This document shows, in pieces, positions 1-8,227 of a stretch of 64,000 bases of DNA. The notes under the pieces were generated by a model. That model was not told where the DNA came from. It saw nothing but the letters and a program-made list of their open reading frames with translations, and did not search any database. The position numbers were made by a program, and so were the translations under genes. This DNA is from an uncultured Lachnospiraceae bacterium (lineage in GTDB: Bacteria > Bacillota > Clostridia > Lachnospirales > Lachnospiraceae): the NCBI GenBank assembly GCA_946414885.1, contig CAMKQH010000012.1:54932-118931 (forward strand). The letters are read 5' to 3'. Within the stretch, counting starts at the first letter, position 1; every line of letters begins with the position of its first letter.

Positions 1-405
1 TGGCAGAGGGAACTGGAATTGTTAGATAAAGGCGTGCTGAAAACCTATTACGGGGGCCTGCGTTTTTCAAGATATTTAGGAATTGAACCGACTGGATTTT
101 TCGGCTGCGTCAACGTGGCACCTGGAACGATGTCGGTTGGGGACATGAAGAAACAGCCCTATCTTTGGGTGGTGAATTTCTCTGATTTCCAGTTGGATGA
201 TTTCACGGGACACTTTGGCGGTGAGATCAGACTTGCTTTCCTGTATGACGGCGAAAAGGTTACGCCCGTAACCGGCGGTTCCATCAACGGCAGCATTTTA
301 GATTCACAGACCAACATGCATTTCTCGAAAGAGATTCAGAAATCAGCTGACTTTGTGGGCCCGTACGCAATGTGCTTTGAGGACGTACCCGTAGCGGGTG
401 CGTAG
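1..405 (+). CDS. TldD/PmbA-family protein, C-terminal part (5' end outside window)
   Basis: The frame is open from base 1, so this is the last 134 residues of a gene that begins upstream. The first in-frame start codon (TTG at 19) has no Shine-Dalgarno site and is not taken as a real start. The segment FSDFQLDDFTGHFGGEIR, followed by VTGGSINGSI, fits the C-terminal beta-rich domain of TldD/PmbA (U62) metallopeptidase-family proteins. In known members TldD and PmbA/TldE act as a pair that trims or matures peptides; the zinc-binding HExxxH is in the N-terminal part of TldD-type subunits and cannot be judged here. The next gene follows after 20 bp, so co-transcription is likely. The family call rests on pattern only. 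Confidence 0.7.
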   Translation, partial: WQRELELLDKGVLKTYYGGLRFSRYLGIEPTGFFGCVNVAPGTMSVGDMKKQPYLWVVNFSDFQLDDFTGHFGGEIRLAFLYDGEKVTPVTGGSINGSILDSQTNMHFSKEIQKSADFVGPYAMCFEDVPVAGA

Positions 406-425
406 GAAGACACAATGGGGGATAT

Positions 426-1676
426 ATGAAAAAAGAATTTTTGGCTGTATTTAGTGGATTTCCGGAACATCATTTTTCGGAAGAAATTACAAAGCGATTA
501 CGGGAAGAACTGACGGTGAGGAAGAGCATTGTTTTTATCACCGCCCGTCCTCTCGACTATGCACAAAATGACGATGACTGTGACGGAATGCATGAAATGT
601 TTGCAGAGCAGGATTTGGCTTTTGACAAGCATGCGGTGATCGATCAGAGAACCGAATCTTCTTTGGCAAAGGAGCTTGTGGAGAATGCCGACTGTATCTT
701 TCTTATGGGAGGCGGAGTCTGTGAGGAGCAGCTCAATCTGATCAAGGAAAAAGGCTGTTACGAGGCGTTGCTTCATTGCCATGCGGCAGTTTTCGGCGTC
801 AGCGCAGGCTCGATGAACATGGCAAAGAATACCGTGGATTTCTTTGAGTCCATGGAACCCTTTCCGGGACTGGGATTTACGAATATGACCGTGAGTTGCC
901 ACCATAATCCGGAAGATACCTGGCGCTACGAAAAGACGCTCCAAATGTCTGAGGACCGCGTGGTATACGCCATGGAGGACATGAGCGCATTCTTTATCAA
1001 GGACGGGAAGATTGACATTGTCGGAAAAATCTACCGCGCAGAGAATAGGGAACTCAGATTGCTAACGGAAGAAGACGTAAAGGAATTAGTCATGGAATAT
1101 AAAATCGTGCCGCTGCCAAAGGAGCAGTGGAAGGGCGTGCCCATTCTGATGAAATATACGACGGAGGAGTATTATGATCTCGAGGTTTCGGAGAATGCGG
1201 ACGCTTTTGAGGCGAAGATGATAAAGAAGAAATTTGAAACGCCGGTGACGCATACGCCGGAGGAATATGATTTCCCGGACGGCTTGTATCAGGATCATTG
1301 GGAGAAAGCAGAAGCTTATGGAATTTACCGTGAGGAAGACGGAAAGAAGATTTTGATGGCATGCATCGAGGTCTGCCCTGAGGAGTGGAGCAATCGTCTG
1401 ATGGTGACGGAGCTTTGGGTGGATGATTCCCTGCACAGGCAGGGCATTGGCACGGCGCTTATGAACAAGGCAAAGGAAATCGCGAAGGAGCAGAACCGCA
1501 GGGCCATTATTCTGGAGACCCAGTCCTGCAACGTCAGGGCCATTGCATTTTACCGTGCGCAGGGATTCCGGCTGATCGGATTTGATTCCTGTTGTTATAC
1601 CAATCGCGACATGGAACGACGTGAGATTCGCTTTGACATGGGATTCTTTATGGACCAGCGCGAGGGCAGATATTGA
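426..1676 (+). CDS. S51-type peptidase (PepE-like) fused to a GNAT acetyltransferase
   Basis: A 416-residue protein in two parts. Residues 1-220 resemble peptidase family S51 (aspartyl dipeptidase/cyanophycinase fold): a MGGG loop near residue 94 and the nucleophile elbow GVSAGSMN with Ser126; a His-rich SCHHN segment follows near residue 155 and may supply the catalytic His. Residues from about 225 to 405 form a GNAT domain, with the acetyl-CoA loop RQGIGTALMNKA near residue 337 and a C-terminal FYRAQGF motif. Start ATG 426 has a GGGG site 6-9 bp upstream. S51 enzymes cleave Asp-X or isoaspartyl peptides, and GNATs acetylate amines; the joint substrate is unknown. The gene overlaps the next one or abuts its alternative starts. 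Domain calls are good; function is inferred. Confidence 0.75.
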   Translation: MKKEFLAVFSGFPEHHFSEEITKRLREELTVRKSIVFITARPLDYAQNDDDCDGMHEMFAEQDLAFDKHAVIDQRTESSLAKELVENADCIFLMGGGVCEEQLNLIKEKGCYEALLHCHAAVFGVSAGSMNMAKNTVDFFESMEPFPGLGFTNMTVSCHHNPEDTWRYEKTLQMSEDRVVYAMEDMSAFFIKDGKIDIVGKIYRAENRELRLLTEEDVKELVMEYKIVPLPKEQWKGVPILMKYTTEEYYDLEVSENADAFEAKMIKKKFETPVTHTPEEYDFPDGLYQDHWEKAEAYGIYREEDGKKILMACIEVCPEEWSNRLMVTELWVDDSLHRQGIGTALMNKAKEIAKEQNRRAIILETQSCNVRAIAFYRAQGFRLIGFDSCCYTNRDMERREIRFDMGFFMDQREGRY

Positions 1677-1717
1677 AAATGACAGTTTCGTACGAAGGGA
1701 AAGAAGGAGAATCGAAA

Positions 1718-2242
1718 TTGAGGATAGAAACGGAAAGATTGATTATCCGGGAACTAGAGCTGCCTGATGCGGAAGCATTTGTGGAAATGGCTTCTGACGG
1801 AAGCATGAACGACGTGGGTTTTGATCCGAATTGCGGTGAATGGATGGAAGGCTGGATCATCGAAGCGCAGGAGCTTGAGAAAAAGGATGATCCGCGGATG
1901 GAATATCTGGCTTATGTGATCGTGGAAAAGAAAACCGGAAAAGTGATCGGTACGGTCGGAAGTTCCTATTATGAAGATATGAAAAAGGTTGGCATTACTT
2001 TTGGTGTCAGCGCGGCGTATCGCAATCTGGGATATGCGACGGAAGCAGCGAGAGCATATATAGATTATTACTTTAAACATTATGATGAGACGGAGATCAT
2101 AGCGACCGTCCGCGACGAGAATATCCCTTCGTGGAAGGTGATTGAAAAAGCCGGTTTTGAGCTGACAGATATACGGACGTATCAGGATATTAACGATGAA
2201 AAAGAAGAATTAACACGGTTTTACCAAAGAAAAAGAAATTAA
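1718..2242 (+). CDS. GNAT N-acetyltransferase (RimJ/RimL type)
   Basis: A 174-residue single-domain acetyltransferase. The N-terminus RIETERLIIRELEL is the usual opening of the RimJ/RimL/Acetyltransf_3 group. The acyl-CoA region is present as the beta4-alpha3 segment ITFGVSAAYRNLGYATEA, and the NIPSWKVIEKAGFE helix-strand closes the fold. I chose the TTG at 1718 because GAAGGAG (1703-1709) lies 8 bp upstream and the protein then begins exactly at the family N-terminus. In-frame alternatives are ATG 1679 and TTG 1673, which overlap the previous gene. The substrate (ribosomal protein, antibiotic or small amine) cannot be read from the sequence. Confidence 0.85.
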   Translation: MRIETERLIIRELELPDAEAFVEMASDGSMNDVGFDPNCGEWMEGWIIEAQELEKKDDPRMEYLAYVIVEKKTGKVIGTVGSSYYEDMKKVGITFGVSAAYRNLGYATEAARAYIDYYFKHYDETEIIATVRDENIPSWKVIEKAGFELTDIRTYQDINDEKEELTRFYQRKRN

Positions 2243-2292
2243 GAAAGATCGGCGCTTGGAAACTTCGATGACGTTTATGAGGAGGATTGCAG

Positions 2293-2938
2293 GTGGAAAG
2301 GCCTAATTTTGATGATGTGAAAAGCTTTGCGGAATTTAGCAAGTATTACTGGTATCGGGATGAACTGATCAAGATTTGTAAGGCCCACGGACTCAAGGCG
2401 CCCAGCGGAAAGATTGAGTTGTACAAGGTTATCGAGGCGTATTTTTCCGGAGAAGAAATTTCGGTGGCTGGAAAAGCAGGGGCGCGAACCGCTTTGAAAT
2501 GTGCAGGGAGGGGGACTCGCGGAAAAAAAGAAAGTGCGCGTCGAGGAACTGACGCAGGAGACAGGCCTGATCGAGTGTGGTTTTACTTTTGGCCCAAGGT
2601 TTCGTGAGTTTTTCGTCAAGCAAACCGGAGAAGAAAAGTTTAAGTTCAATGTCGACATGGTGGCCACGGCGAAGAAGGTCAAGGAGACGGGAGACGAAAG
2701 CTTTACGCTGGGAGATCTGCTAGATATTTACTATGGCAAAAAGACCTATGCGACCTATGATAAGTCGGCGCTTCAGTGGAATCAGTTTGTTCATGATTTC
2801 TGCGCGGATGAGGCGACAAAGAGATTTGAAAACAGGTTAAAGGCAGCGGCTGCCCTGTGGAAGATCGTGAGGGACTCAGACAGGGAGAAAAGGTATTCCC
2901 GGGAATTGTTGGAGGAATTCAGGGATTCCTTAAATTAG
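2293..2938 (+). pseudogene. SAP-domain/DUF6434-like protein, frameshifted
   Basis: Two overlapping frames together make one recognisable protein. The first (GTG 2293, with GAGGAGG at 2279-2285) encodes a SAP-like helix-extended-loop-helix segment, YYWYRDELIKICKAHG, then runs out of frame. The second, open from about 2500 to the TAA at 2936-2938, encodes the conserved C-terminal half (GLIECGFTFGPRFREFF, then LKAAAALWKIVRDSD), typical of SAP-domain proteins of about 190-200 residues. The shift is +1 and lies between about 2480 and 2530, a stretch holding a G5 run and an A7 run (2523-2529). It may be a real inactivating indel, a homopolymer sequencing error, or ribosomal slippage. SAP domains usually bind nucleic acid; the role of this family is unknown. 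Confidence 0.75.
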
Positions 2939-2984
2939 ACTGTAAGAAAATATGTATTTTAAGATAAGTATGCGGGGTGAAAAC

Positions 2985-4019
2985 ATGAACGCGGTTCATC
3001 AAAAAATAGTAGATGCAATTATGGAAAAGGCAATGAAGGAATGTCCTGGAGTGGTTGATCTGGTGGGCATTTATGGGTCGGTTTGCACGGGCGACGTGCA
3101 TGAGCATTCAGACCTCGACCTGCTGATTTTGATCAATGATCCGAAGGGCTACGCGTTATCGAAGGTATTTATCTTGGATGACGCAGAGGTCGGCTATGAC
3201 ATCTATTGCACGAATTGGGAAATGCTGGAGGACGATGCGAATTGCGGACATGCCCATATCAGCAAGCTCTTGGATTCCGATGTGCTTTACGTGCGTGACG
3301 AGAGCGTAACGGAGCGTCTGGAAAGCCTAAAAAATCAGGCGCGAGAGGTGCTGGGTTCTGACAAGCGGTTTGAAGTGATTGCAGGGATCCGCGAAGAGCT
3401 TTGCAAGATTTACGGGCGGGCTTTTGTGGCGGAGACCATTGGACAGCTTCGGGGCTGGGCGGCATTTATGATCACCCTTAGCCTGGATGCCGTAATGCTT
3501 TGGAATGGCATGTATTTCAAGCGCGGCGTCAAGAGAACCTTTGAGGAACTTGAGGGGCTCGACGTTCCGGATGATTTTGAAAAGAACGTCATGAAGATCG
3601 TAAAGGCGAAGAATTTCATTGAGCTTGGGATTGCGCTGGGAACCTTGTTTAAGTCGGTGATGCGCTTTACGGAACGCAGAACGAGAAAGGATGCGCCCAC
3701 GCAGGAAAGCCTTGCAGGCACCTACGAGGAAATGTTCTCCAATTGGAGAAATAAGATGCCTGAGGCGGCGGAGCGCGGTGATGCGTTTGCGTCCTTTATG
3801 AATCTGGCATCCCTGCAGTACATGTTTGAGGAGATCAGTGCGGAGAACGCCATTCCAAAGTTTTCCGTCTTGGAAGAATTTGATGCAACAGATCTTGCGA
3901 AGAATGCGAAGATCTTTGACGATGCGCTGGAGGACTATCGTCAGGAGTACGTTAAGCTTGGCATGGAGCCCGTGCGATACGTTAACGTGGATGAATTTGT
4001 GAAGGCTTATCTGAAGTAG
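2985..4019 (+). CDS. Nucleotidyltransferase-fold protein (MNT/ANT type)
   Basis: A 344-residue protein whose first 60 residues carry the Pol-beta nucleotidyltransferase signature GIYGSVCTGDVHEHSDLDLL: GS, a glycine, then D-x-D as the metal ligands. A third carboxylate may be the Asp in GYDIYC. The remaining 250 residues are helical, as in aminoglycoside/lincosamide nucleotidyltransferases and HEPN-linked MNT proteins. Such enzymes move NMP from NTP to an antibiotic, protein or RNA. ATG 2985 is chosen because GGGGTGA lies 5 bp upstream; an upstream in-frame ATG at 2952 lacks a site. There is no HEPN toxin next to it, so a toxin-antitoxin role is not supported; a resistance-like role is possible. 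Confidence 0.75.
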   Translation: MNAVHQKIVDAIMEKAMKECPGVVDLVGIYGSVCTGDVHEHSDLDLLILINDPKGYALSKVFILDDAEVGYDIYCTNWEMLEDDANCGHAHISKLLDSDVLYVRDESVTERLESLKNQAREVLGSDKRFEVIAGIREELCKIYGRAFVAETIGQLRGWAAFMITLSLDAVMLWNGMYFKRGVKRTFEELEGLDVPDDFEKNVMKIVKAKNFIELGIALGTLFKSVMRFTERRTRKDAPTQESLAGTYEEMFSNWRNKMPEAAERGDAFASFMNLASLQYMFEEISAENAIPKFSVLEEFDATDLAKNAKIFDDALEDYRQEYVKLGMEPVRYVNVDEFVKAYLK

Positions 4020-4108
4020 GAACGTACGCATTATGGATCTGCCTGAGACTATGCGGATCAGAACTCATGTGATTTTAATTCAGATTGAGAATAAGAGGTG
4101 CTGAACTC

Positions 4109-4942
4109 ATGAGAATCGTCAACTTGATTGAGAATACGGAAGGCCGAAGCGGGTGTACGTTTGCACATGGCTTGTCCTTTTACGTGGAGACGAAAAAGCA
4201 TAAATTGCTTGTAGACCTTGGACCGTCGGAAGAGACGCTGCGGAATGCAGAGGTGCTTGGCATTGATCTTACGAAGGTGGATACCGTCATCTTAAGTCAT
4301 GGGCATTATGATCATTCCGGAGGAATTCTTCCCTTCGCGAAAATAAACGATCATGCATGTATCTACATGCAGGAATCTGCGACGGATGCGTACTATGCAG
4401 ATGATGGAAGGAATGCCCCGGAGCGGTTTCGGTACATCGGGATCGACAGGGAGATTGCAAAGCTGCCACAGGTTCAGTTTTTACGCGGCGATGCCTTCAT
4501 CGATGAGGAATTAGAGCTCTTTACCATCAAACAAAGAAGCCATGAACTGCCGTTTACAAACAAGCGGCTCCTAATCCGAAAGGGAGAGGAATATCAGAGG
4601 GATGATTTCCGGCATGAGCATTTTCTGGTGATCAGGGAAGAGGGAAAAACAGTTCTGATATCAGGCTGTGCGCATAATGGCATTCTTAGCATCATGGATG
4701 CGTTTATGGAAAAGTATGGTAAGACACCGGACCTTGTGGTCAGCGGATTTCATTTGATGAAGAAGACGGACTATAAGGATGAGGAAATTAAAGAGATTGA
4801 AGACATCGCGAGGGAGTTGAAAAACTATCCTACAAAGTTTGTGACCTGTCACTGTACCGGTACGACGGCGTATGACGTGATGAAAGGGATTCTGAAAGAA
4901 AAACTGGATTACGTGCATTCCGGCGAAGAGGTTAAATGGTAG
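4109..4942 (+). CDS. MBL-fold metallohydrolase (COG1237-like)
   Basis: A 277-residue metallo-beta-lactamase-fold hydrolase. The zinc-binding signature SHGHYDHSGG (HxHxDH) lies near residue 62. Later motifs ISGCAHNGI and CHCTGT match the group annotated as 7,8-dihydropterin-6-methyl-4-(beta-D-ribofuranosyl)aminobenzene-5'-phosphate synthase-like (COG1237). That pterin reaction is established in methanogens; in Clostridia the true substrate is unknown. ATG 4109 has an AAGAGGTG site 12-19 bp upstream; a second in-frame ATG at 4085 lacks one. The protein has no signal peptide and should be cytoplasmic. It sits in the same-strand run of small enzymes, 42 bp before a GNAT gene. Confidence 0.8.
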   Translation: MRIVNLIENTEGRSGCTFAHGLSFYVETKKHKLLVDLGPSEETLRNAEVLGIDLTKVDTVILSHGHYDHSGGILPFAKINDHACIYMQESATDAYYADDGRNAPERFRYIGIDREIAKLPQVQFLRGDAFIDEELELFTIKQRSHELPFTNKRLLIRKGEEYQRDDFRHEHFLVIREEGKTVLISGCAHNGILSIMDAFMEKYGKTPDLVVSGFHLMKKTDYKDEEIKEIEDIARELKNYPTKFVTCHCTGTTAYDVMKGILKEKLDYVHSGEEVKW

Positions 4943-4984
4943 GGCTTTGCGTTCGAGAACAGCGTGTAAAGTAGCGAGGTCAAA

Positions 4985-5560
4985 GTGAAGATCAGGGAAT
5001 TAAAAAAAGGCGAAGAGGAGCTATTAAAAGATTTTTTATATGAGGCCATCTTTATTCCGGAGGGCGTAGAGCCGCCGGCGAGGGAGATCATTGAATTACC
5101 GGAACTTCGGATTTACTATGAGGATTTTGGCAGCGGACGCGCAGACTTTTGCCTTGTTGCTACCGTGGAGGAAGCCGCGACGGGAAGTGAGCATTCTGCA
5201 TCTAATGTCGCTGTAGGGAATGATTGCCTAACACCTAAAGCTTCCATGGGAAAGGTTGGCATTTTGCCTAGGCCATATGAGAAGGTGGTTGGCGCCGTTT
5301 GGACGCGTCTCATGAAGGATTATGGTTACGTGGATGACGAAACGCCGTCCTTTGCCATTTCGCTCTACAAGGAATACCGCGGGAAGGGTTATGGGACAAG
5401 ATTAATGCAGGCTATGCTGGAACTCCTGAAGGCAAAGGGATTCAAGAAAGCTTCCCTTGCCGTACAGAAGGCGAATTATGCGGTACGAATGTATGAAAAG
5501 GTTGGCTTCGTGACGGTGGATCAAAACGAGGAAGAATTCATTATGACGTGCGAGCTATGA
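4985..5560 (+). CDS. GNAT N-acetyltransferase with internal insert
   Basis: A 191-residue acetyltransferase. The acetyl-CoA loop is in KEYRGKGYGTRLMQAML, and the C-terminal NYAVRMYEKVGFVTV completes the fold. GTG 4985 is preceded by GAGG 6-9 bp upstream. Between the strand ending in DFCLVATV and the strand VVGAVWTRLM, which are normally joined by a short turn, there are about 35 extra residues (roughly 59-93, rich in Ser, Ala and Gly). The insert has no domain signature and looks like an in-frame insertion. The substrate is not predictable. Related proteins without the insert are common in Clostridia, so the fold is probably intact. Confidence 0.85.
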   Translation: MKIRELKKGEEELLKDFLYEAIFIPEGVEPPAREIIELPELRIYYEDFGSGRADFCLVATVEEAATGSEHSASNVAVGNDCLTPKASMGKVGILPRPYEKVVGAVWTRLMKDYGYVDDETPSFAISLYKEYRGKGYGTRLMQAMLELLKAKGFKKASLAVQKANYAVRMYEKVGFVTVDQNEEEFIMTCEL

Positions 5561-5673
5561 ATACGTGACGCAAATAAGAGTGTTTTCGAAGCAACTTGAA
5601 AAGGAACCGCTGAGTGCATAGAGAGGTGCCGGCAGCGCACGTACGGACGAGTGGAAGAATTGGAGTTATGAAG

Positions 5674-6138
5674 ATGGACAGAAGTGAGAGAGTGGAATTG
5701 GCGGTGCTTTGCCTAATCAAGGATGGCGACAGAATCCTGCTGCAAAATCGGGTGAAGAAGGATTGGCAGGGCTATACGCTTCCCGGCGGGCACGTGGAGT
5801 GCGGGGAATCCTTTGTGGATGCAGTGATCCGCGAGATGAAGGAGGAGACAGGCCTTACGATCAGTCAGCCCCAGATGGTTGGGATCAAGCAGTTCCCCAT
5901 GAAAAACGGAAGGTATGAAGAGGGCAGATACGTTGTGCTTTTGTTCACTGCAGATCAGTTCACTGGCGAAGTCGTTTCCTCGGAAGAGGGTGAGATGGAG
6001 TGGGTGAACCGGAGCGAGATTTCGAAGATCCCTGCGGTGGATGATCTGGAAGAACTGCTACAGGTCTTCGATGACCCGGATCTCACGGAGTTCCAGTATC
6101 TAGTAGATGGGGACGTATGGACGGCAGTGCTGAAATAA
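5674..6138 (+). CDS. NUDIX hydrolase (8-oxo-dGTP diphosphatase-like)
   Basis: A 154-residue NUDIX protein. The complete Nudix box is visible: GHVECGESFVDAVIREMKEE, continuing TGL, with the REMKEE metal-binding core. The layout (N-terminal ELAVLCLIKDGDRILLQNR, box at about residue 45, KQFPMKNGRY, then a Trp-containing C-terminal strand) resembles the group often called 8-oxo-dGTP diphosphatase. The real substrate could be another nucleoside diphosphate-X compound. ATG 5674 is chosen because TTGGAG ends 8 bp upstream; ATG 5668 is too close to that site. The 113-bp spacer before it holds nothing recognisable. Confidence 0.85.
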   Translation: MDRSERVELAVLCLIKDGDRILLQNRVKKDWQGYTLPGGHVECGESFVDAVIREMKEETGLTISQPQMVGIKQFPMKNGRYEEGRYVVLLFTADQFTGEVVSSEEGEMEWVNRSEISKIPAVDDLEELLQVFDDPDLTEFQYLVDGDVWTAVLK

Positions 6139-6228
6139 GCTGGCGACTTGGCAGGTCGTCTCAAGATGGGAAAAGCAAGACTTGGGAGGGCCTCGGTTTG
6201 TTGCTTGCAATGAAATGGATGGAGGAAA

Positions 6229-6771
6229 ATGATGGATAAAATGGATACAAAGGTATATTACGAAGACGAAACGATGAAGATCCGCAGCATGGTGCCGGCG
6301 GATGCGAAGATTTTTTATGATACTTATTTGTCCTACAACTGGCACCCTCAGATGGAGACCTATGAGGGTTATTATAAGGAGCAGGAAGCAGGGGAACGCA
6401 TCGTGTTTATCCCGGAATATGAAGGCAAGGTTGCAGGGATCTGCACGCTGGTCCTAAAGCCTTCGGAAGGGCCGCTGGCAGGCAAGGGATGGCCTGAGAT
6501 CGTTGATTTTGGCGTGTTCTTCCACCTGCATAAAAAGGGGATCGGAAATAAGATTCTTGACGTGGTTGAGGCAGAGGCGGCGAAGTACGCGGATCACGTG
6601 TTTCTTGCGGTGGGCTTACATTCCGGTTATGGCGCGGCGCAGAGGATTTACGTAAAGCGCGGGTACGTGCCGGACGGCAGCGGCGTGTGGTATCAGGGAA
6701 AGCAGCTGGATCAATATGCGCCCTGCGTAAATGATGATGACCTGCTACTGTTTTTGGCAAAAGAAGTATAA
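6229..6771 (+). CDS. GNAT N-acetyltransferase
   Basis: A 180-residue GNAT. The N-terminal strand region MKIRSMVPADAKIFYDTYLS and the acetyl-CoA motif LHKKGIGNKILDVVEAEA (near residue 103) are clear, and the AAQRIYVKRGYVPDG segment closes the fold. GGAGG sits just upstream of ATG 6229, and a second ATG at 6232 is equally possible. The group contains aminoglycoside 6'-acetyltransferase-like and peptide acetyltransferases; which one this resembles most cannot be decided without a search. It belongs to the same-strand enzyme run. Confidence 0.85.
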   Translation: MMDKMDTKVYYEDETMKIRSMVPADAKIFYDTYLSYNWHPQMETYEGYYKEQEAGERIVFIPEYEGKVAGICTLVLKPSEGPLAGKGWPEIVDFGVFFHLHKKGIGNKILDVVEAEAAKYADHVFLAVGLHSGYGAAQRIYVKRGYVPDGSGVWYQGKQLDQYAPCVNDDDLLLFLAKEV

Positions 6772-6890
6772 CGAGAAACCAACGTAAGCTCATCAATGGT
6801 TCTTGTGTTGCAAGGAAGCGTGGTTAAAAGCAATGTATGCCATGGATAAGCTTGCGTAGAACAGAAGTCAGACAGATGGAGAAAAGAAAA

Positions 6891-7412
6891 ATGGAAAAGG
6901 GTAAGATAATATTTTTAAATGGCGTCACCAGTTCTGGAAAAACGACCATCGTAGAGGCGCTACAGGAGCGCAGGGACGTGTTTTTCTACGTGGTTGCAAA
7001 TGATCTGTTTCAGGAGATGGTGGGCGAGCAATATCTGCAGGAGAACTATTGGAAGTATCTTTCCGAGGTGATCATCATGATGTATCACACGGCAAAGCTC
7101 TATTCCGACATGGGAAAGAACGTGCTGATCGATGGCATACTTGTGGAGCGTGAGGAGATAAGGCCTCATTATCAAAAACTCATGGAGATCATGAAGGACA
7201 ATCCCTTAGAGATCGTTGAAGTGTATTGCCCGCTGGAGATCTGCAAACAGAGAAATATCGAGCGCGGAGACCGCTATGAGAGCCAGTCTGAGGAGCAGGC
7301 GGAGCTGATGAGCAAGGATATCAAATATTGCATGCGTGTGGATACCAGCAAATATTCCGCGGAGGAATGCGCAGAGCAGATCATTAAGACAATATTTGTA
7401 GAAGCATCGTGA
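6891..7412 (+). CDS. Chloramphenicol phosphotransferase-like P-loop kinase
   Basis: A 173-residue P-loop protein beginning KGKIIFLNGVTSSGKTT, with Walker A GVTSSGKT. The layout, with DLFQEMV after the second strand, NVLIDGIL as the Walker B-like strand and a lid IERGDRYE, matches the chloramphenicol phosphotransferase (CPT)/zeta-like family. CPT phosphorylates the 3'-OH of chloramphenicol in Streptomyces; most bacterial relatives have unknown substrates. ATG 6891 is used (GGAG 6878-6881, 9 bp spacing); ATG 6876 is in frame. A second CPT-like gene lies at 18294, and two other small P-loop kinases lie at 7515 and 15338. Confidence 0.75.
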   Translation: MEKGKIIFLNGVTSSGKTTIVEALQERRDVFFYVVANDLFQEMVGEQYLQENYWKYLSEVIIMMYHTAKLYSDMGKNVLIDGILVEREEIRPHYQKLMEIMKDNPLEIVEVYCPLEICKQRNIERGDRYESQSEEQAELMSKDIKYCMRVDTSKYSAEECAEQIIKTIFVEAS

Positions 7413-7514
7413 ACATATCAAAACGATTTGCATATGTCGCCGGCATGTCTGAGTTGCGCATGGAAGCAAGGGGCATCAGGAAGAGCATGCAAGTCGGCAG
7501 AAGGAGAATGGAAA

Positions 7515-8090
7515 GTGGCGAATATTTATTTTATCTCAGGGCCCTGCGGATGTGGGAAAACAACCCTCACGGATGCATTGGCCGGGTATATGGTGAAGGT
7601 GGAAAAGCGAAGGCAGGTATACGTGATCCACGGAGATGACTTCCATCAGGGCTTTGTTACCAGAGCCTATGAGGAAGGAGATTTCTGGGCGGACGGACAG
7701 GCTACTGATCAGATGGAATGGTTGGAGATCCTGAAGTTTAACTGGGAATGTATCCTCGACGTGGCGGGCAAGGTACTCTCGCGCGGAATGGACGTACTGA
7801 TCGATTACGTTGTGGAAGAGGAACTGCCATTATTGCAAAAGCTCGCAAAGGAGCATGATGCGAAGCTTTATTATCTGGTGCTTACGGCATCGGAGGAGGC
7901 AATCACGAAACGCATTCAGGAGCGCGGCGACGTGGAGATGGTGGAGCGGGCGTTGTTCTTAAAAAACAAACTGGATCACCTTCCTGAGAATCAGGGACAT
8001 CTTTACGACAATACGGGAAAATCCGTAGAACAAGAGGTTGTGGAAGTCATGGAATTCATGAAGGAGATCGCCGAGATCACCAACCAATGA
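7515..8090 (+). CDS. Small P-loop kinase/ATPase
   Basis: A 191-residue P-loop protein. Walker A is GPCGCGKTT at residues 8-16; VIHGDDFHQGF gives the DD of a nucleoside/shikimate-kinase-like fold; MDVLIDYVVEEE is the Walker B strand; and RIQERGDVE is a lid-like segment. These point to a small-molecule kinase of unknown substrate. GTG 7515 is preceded by GAAGGAG with 7 bp spacing, and the protein then starts directly at the first beta strand. Two or three degenerate copies of the 3' end follow the stop codon (8073-8150). Confidence 0.75.
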   Translation: MANIYFISGPCGCGKTTLTDALAGYMVKVEKRRQVYVIHGDDFHQGFVTRAYEEGDFWADGQATDQMEWLEILKFNWECILDVAGKVLSRGMDVLIDYVVEEELPLLQKLAKEHDAKLYYLVLTASEEAITKRIQERGDVEMVERALFLKNKLDHLPENQGHLYDNTGKSVEQEVVEVMEFMKEIAEITNQ

Positions 8091-8150
8091 ATTCCTGAAA
8101 GAAATCACCAACCAATAAATTCACGAAGTAAATCACAAACCAGTAAAAAG
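8073..8150 (+). repeat. Degenerate tandem copies of a gene 3' end
   Basis: The last codons and stop of the preceding kinase gene (GAGATCACCAACCAATGA, from 8073) recur 28 bp later as GAAATCACCAACCAATAA (from 8101). They recur again in weaker form as AAATCACAAACCAGTAA (from 8130). Each copy carries its own stop codon. This looks like short tandem duplication of the gene end, by replication slippage or recombination. No inverted repeat or transposon end is visible. Confidence 0.7.
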
Positions 8151-8227
8151 AGGAATTGTTGCGTCGCGGAAATGCATTTTTGTCATTCATGCATGAAACA
8201 TACCGTGGCGAGAAGCGGGGAGGTACT

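Noticed and set aside
426..1676. True cyanophycinase paired with the ABC/DUF1854 system
   Set aside because: The S51 domain is more like the dipeptidase branch and lies 20 kb away; there is no cyanophycin synthetase in the window.
2985..4019. MNT antitoxin of a HEPN-MNT toxin-antitoxin pair
   Set aside because: No HEPN-domain gene is adjacent, and the protein is much longer than MNT antitoxins.
6891..7412. Zeta-type toxin
   Set aside because: There is no epsilon-like antitoxin upstream, and motifs fit the chloramphenicol phosphotransferase group as well or better.
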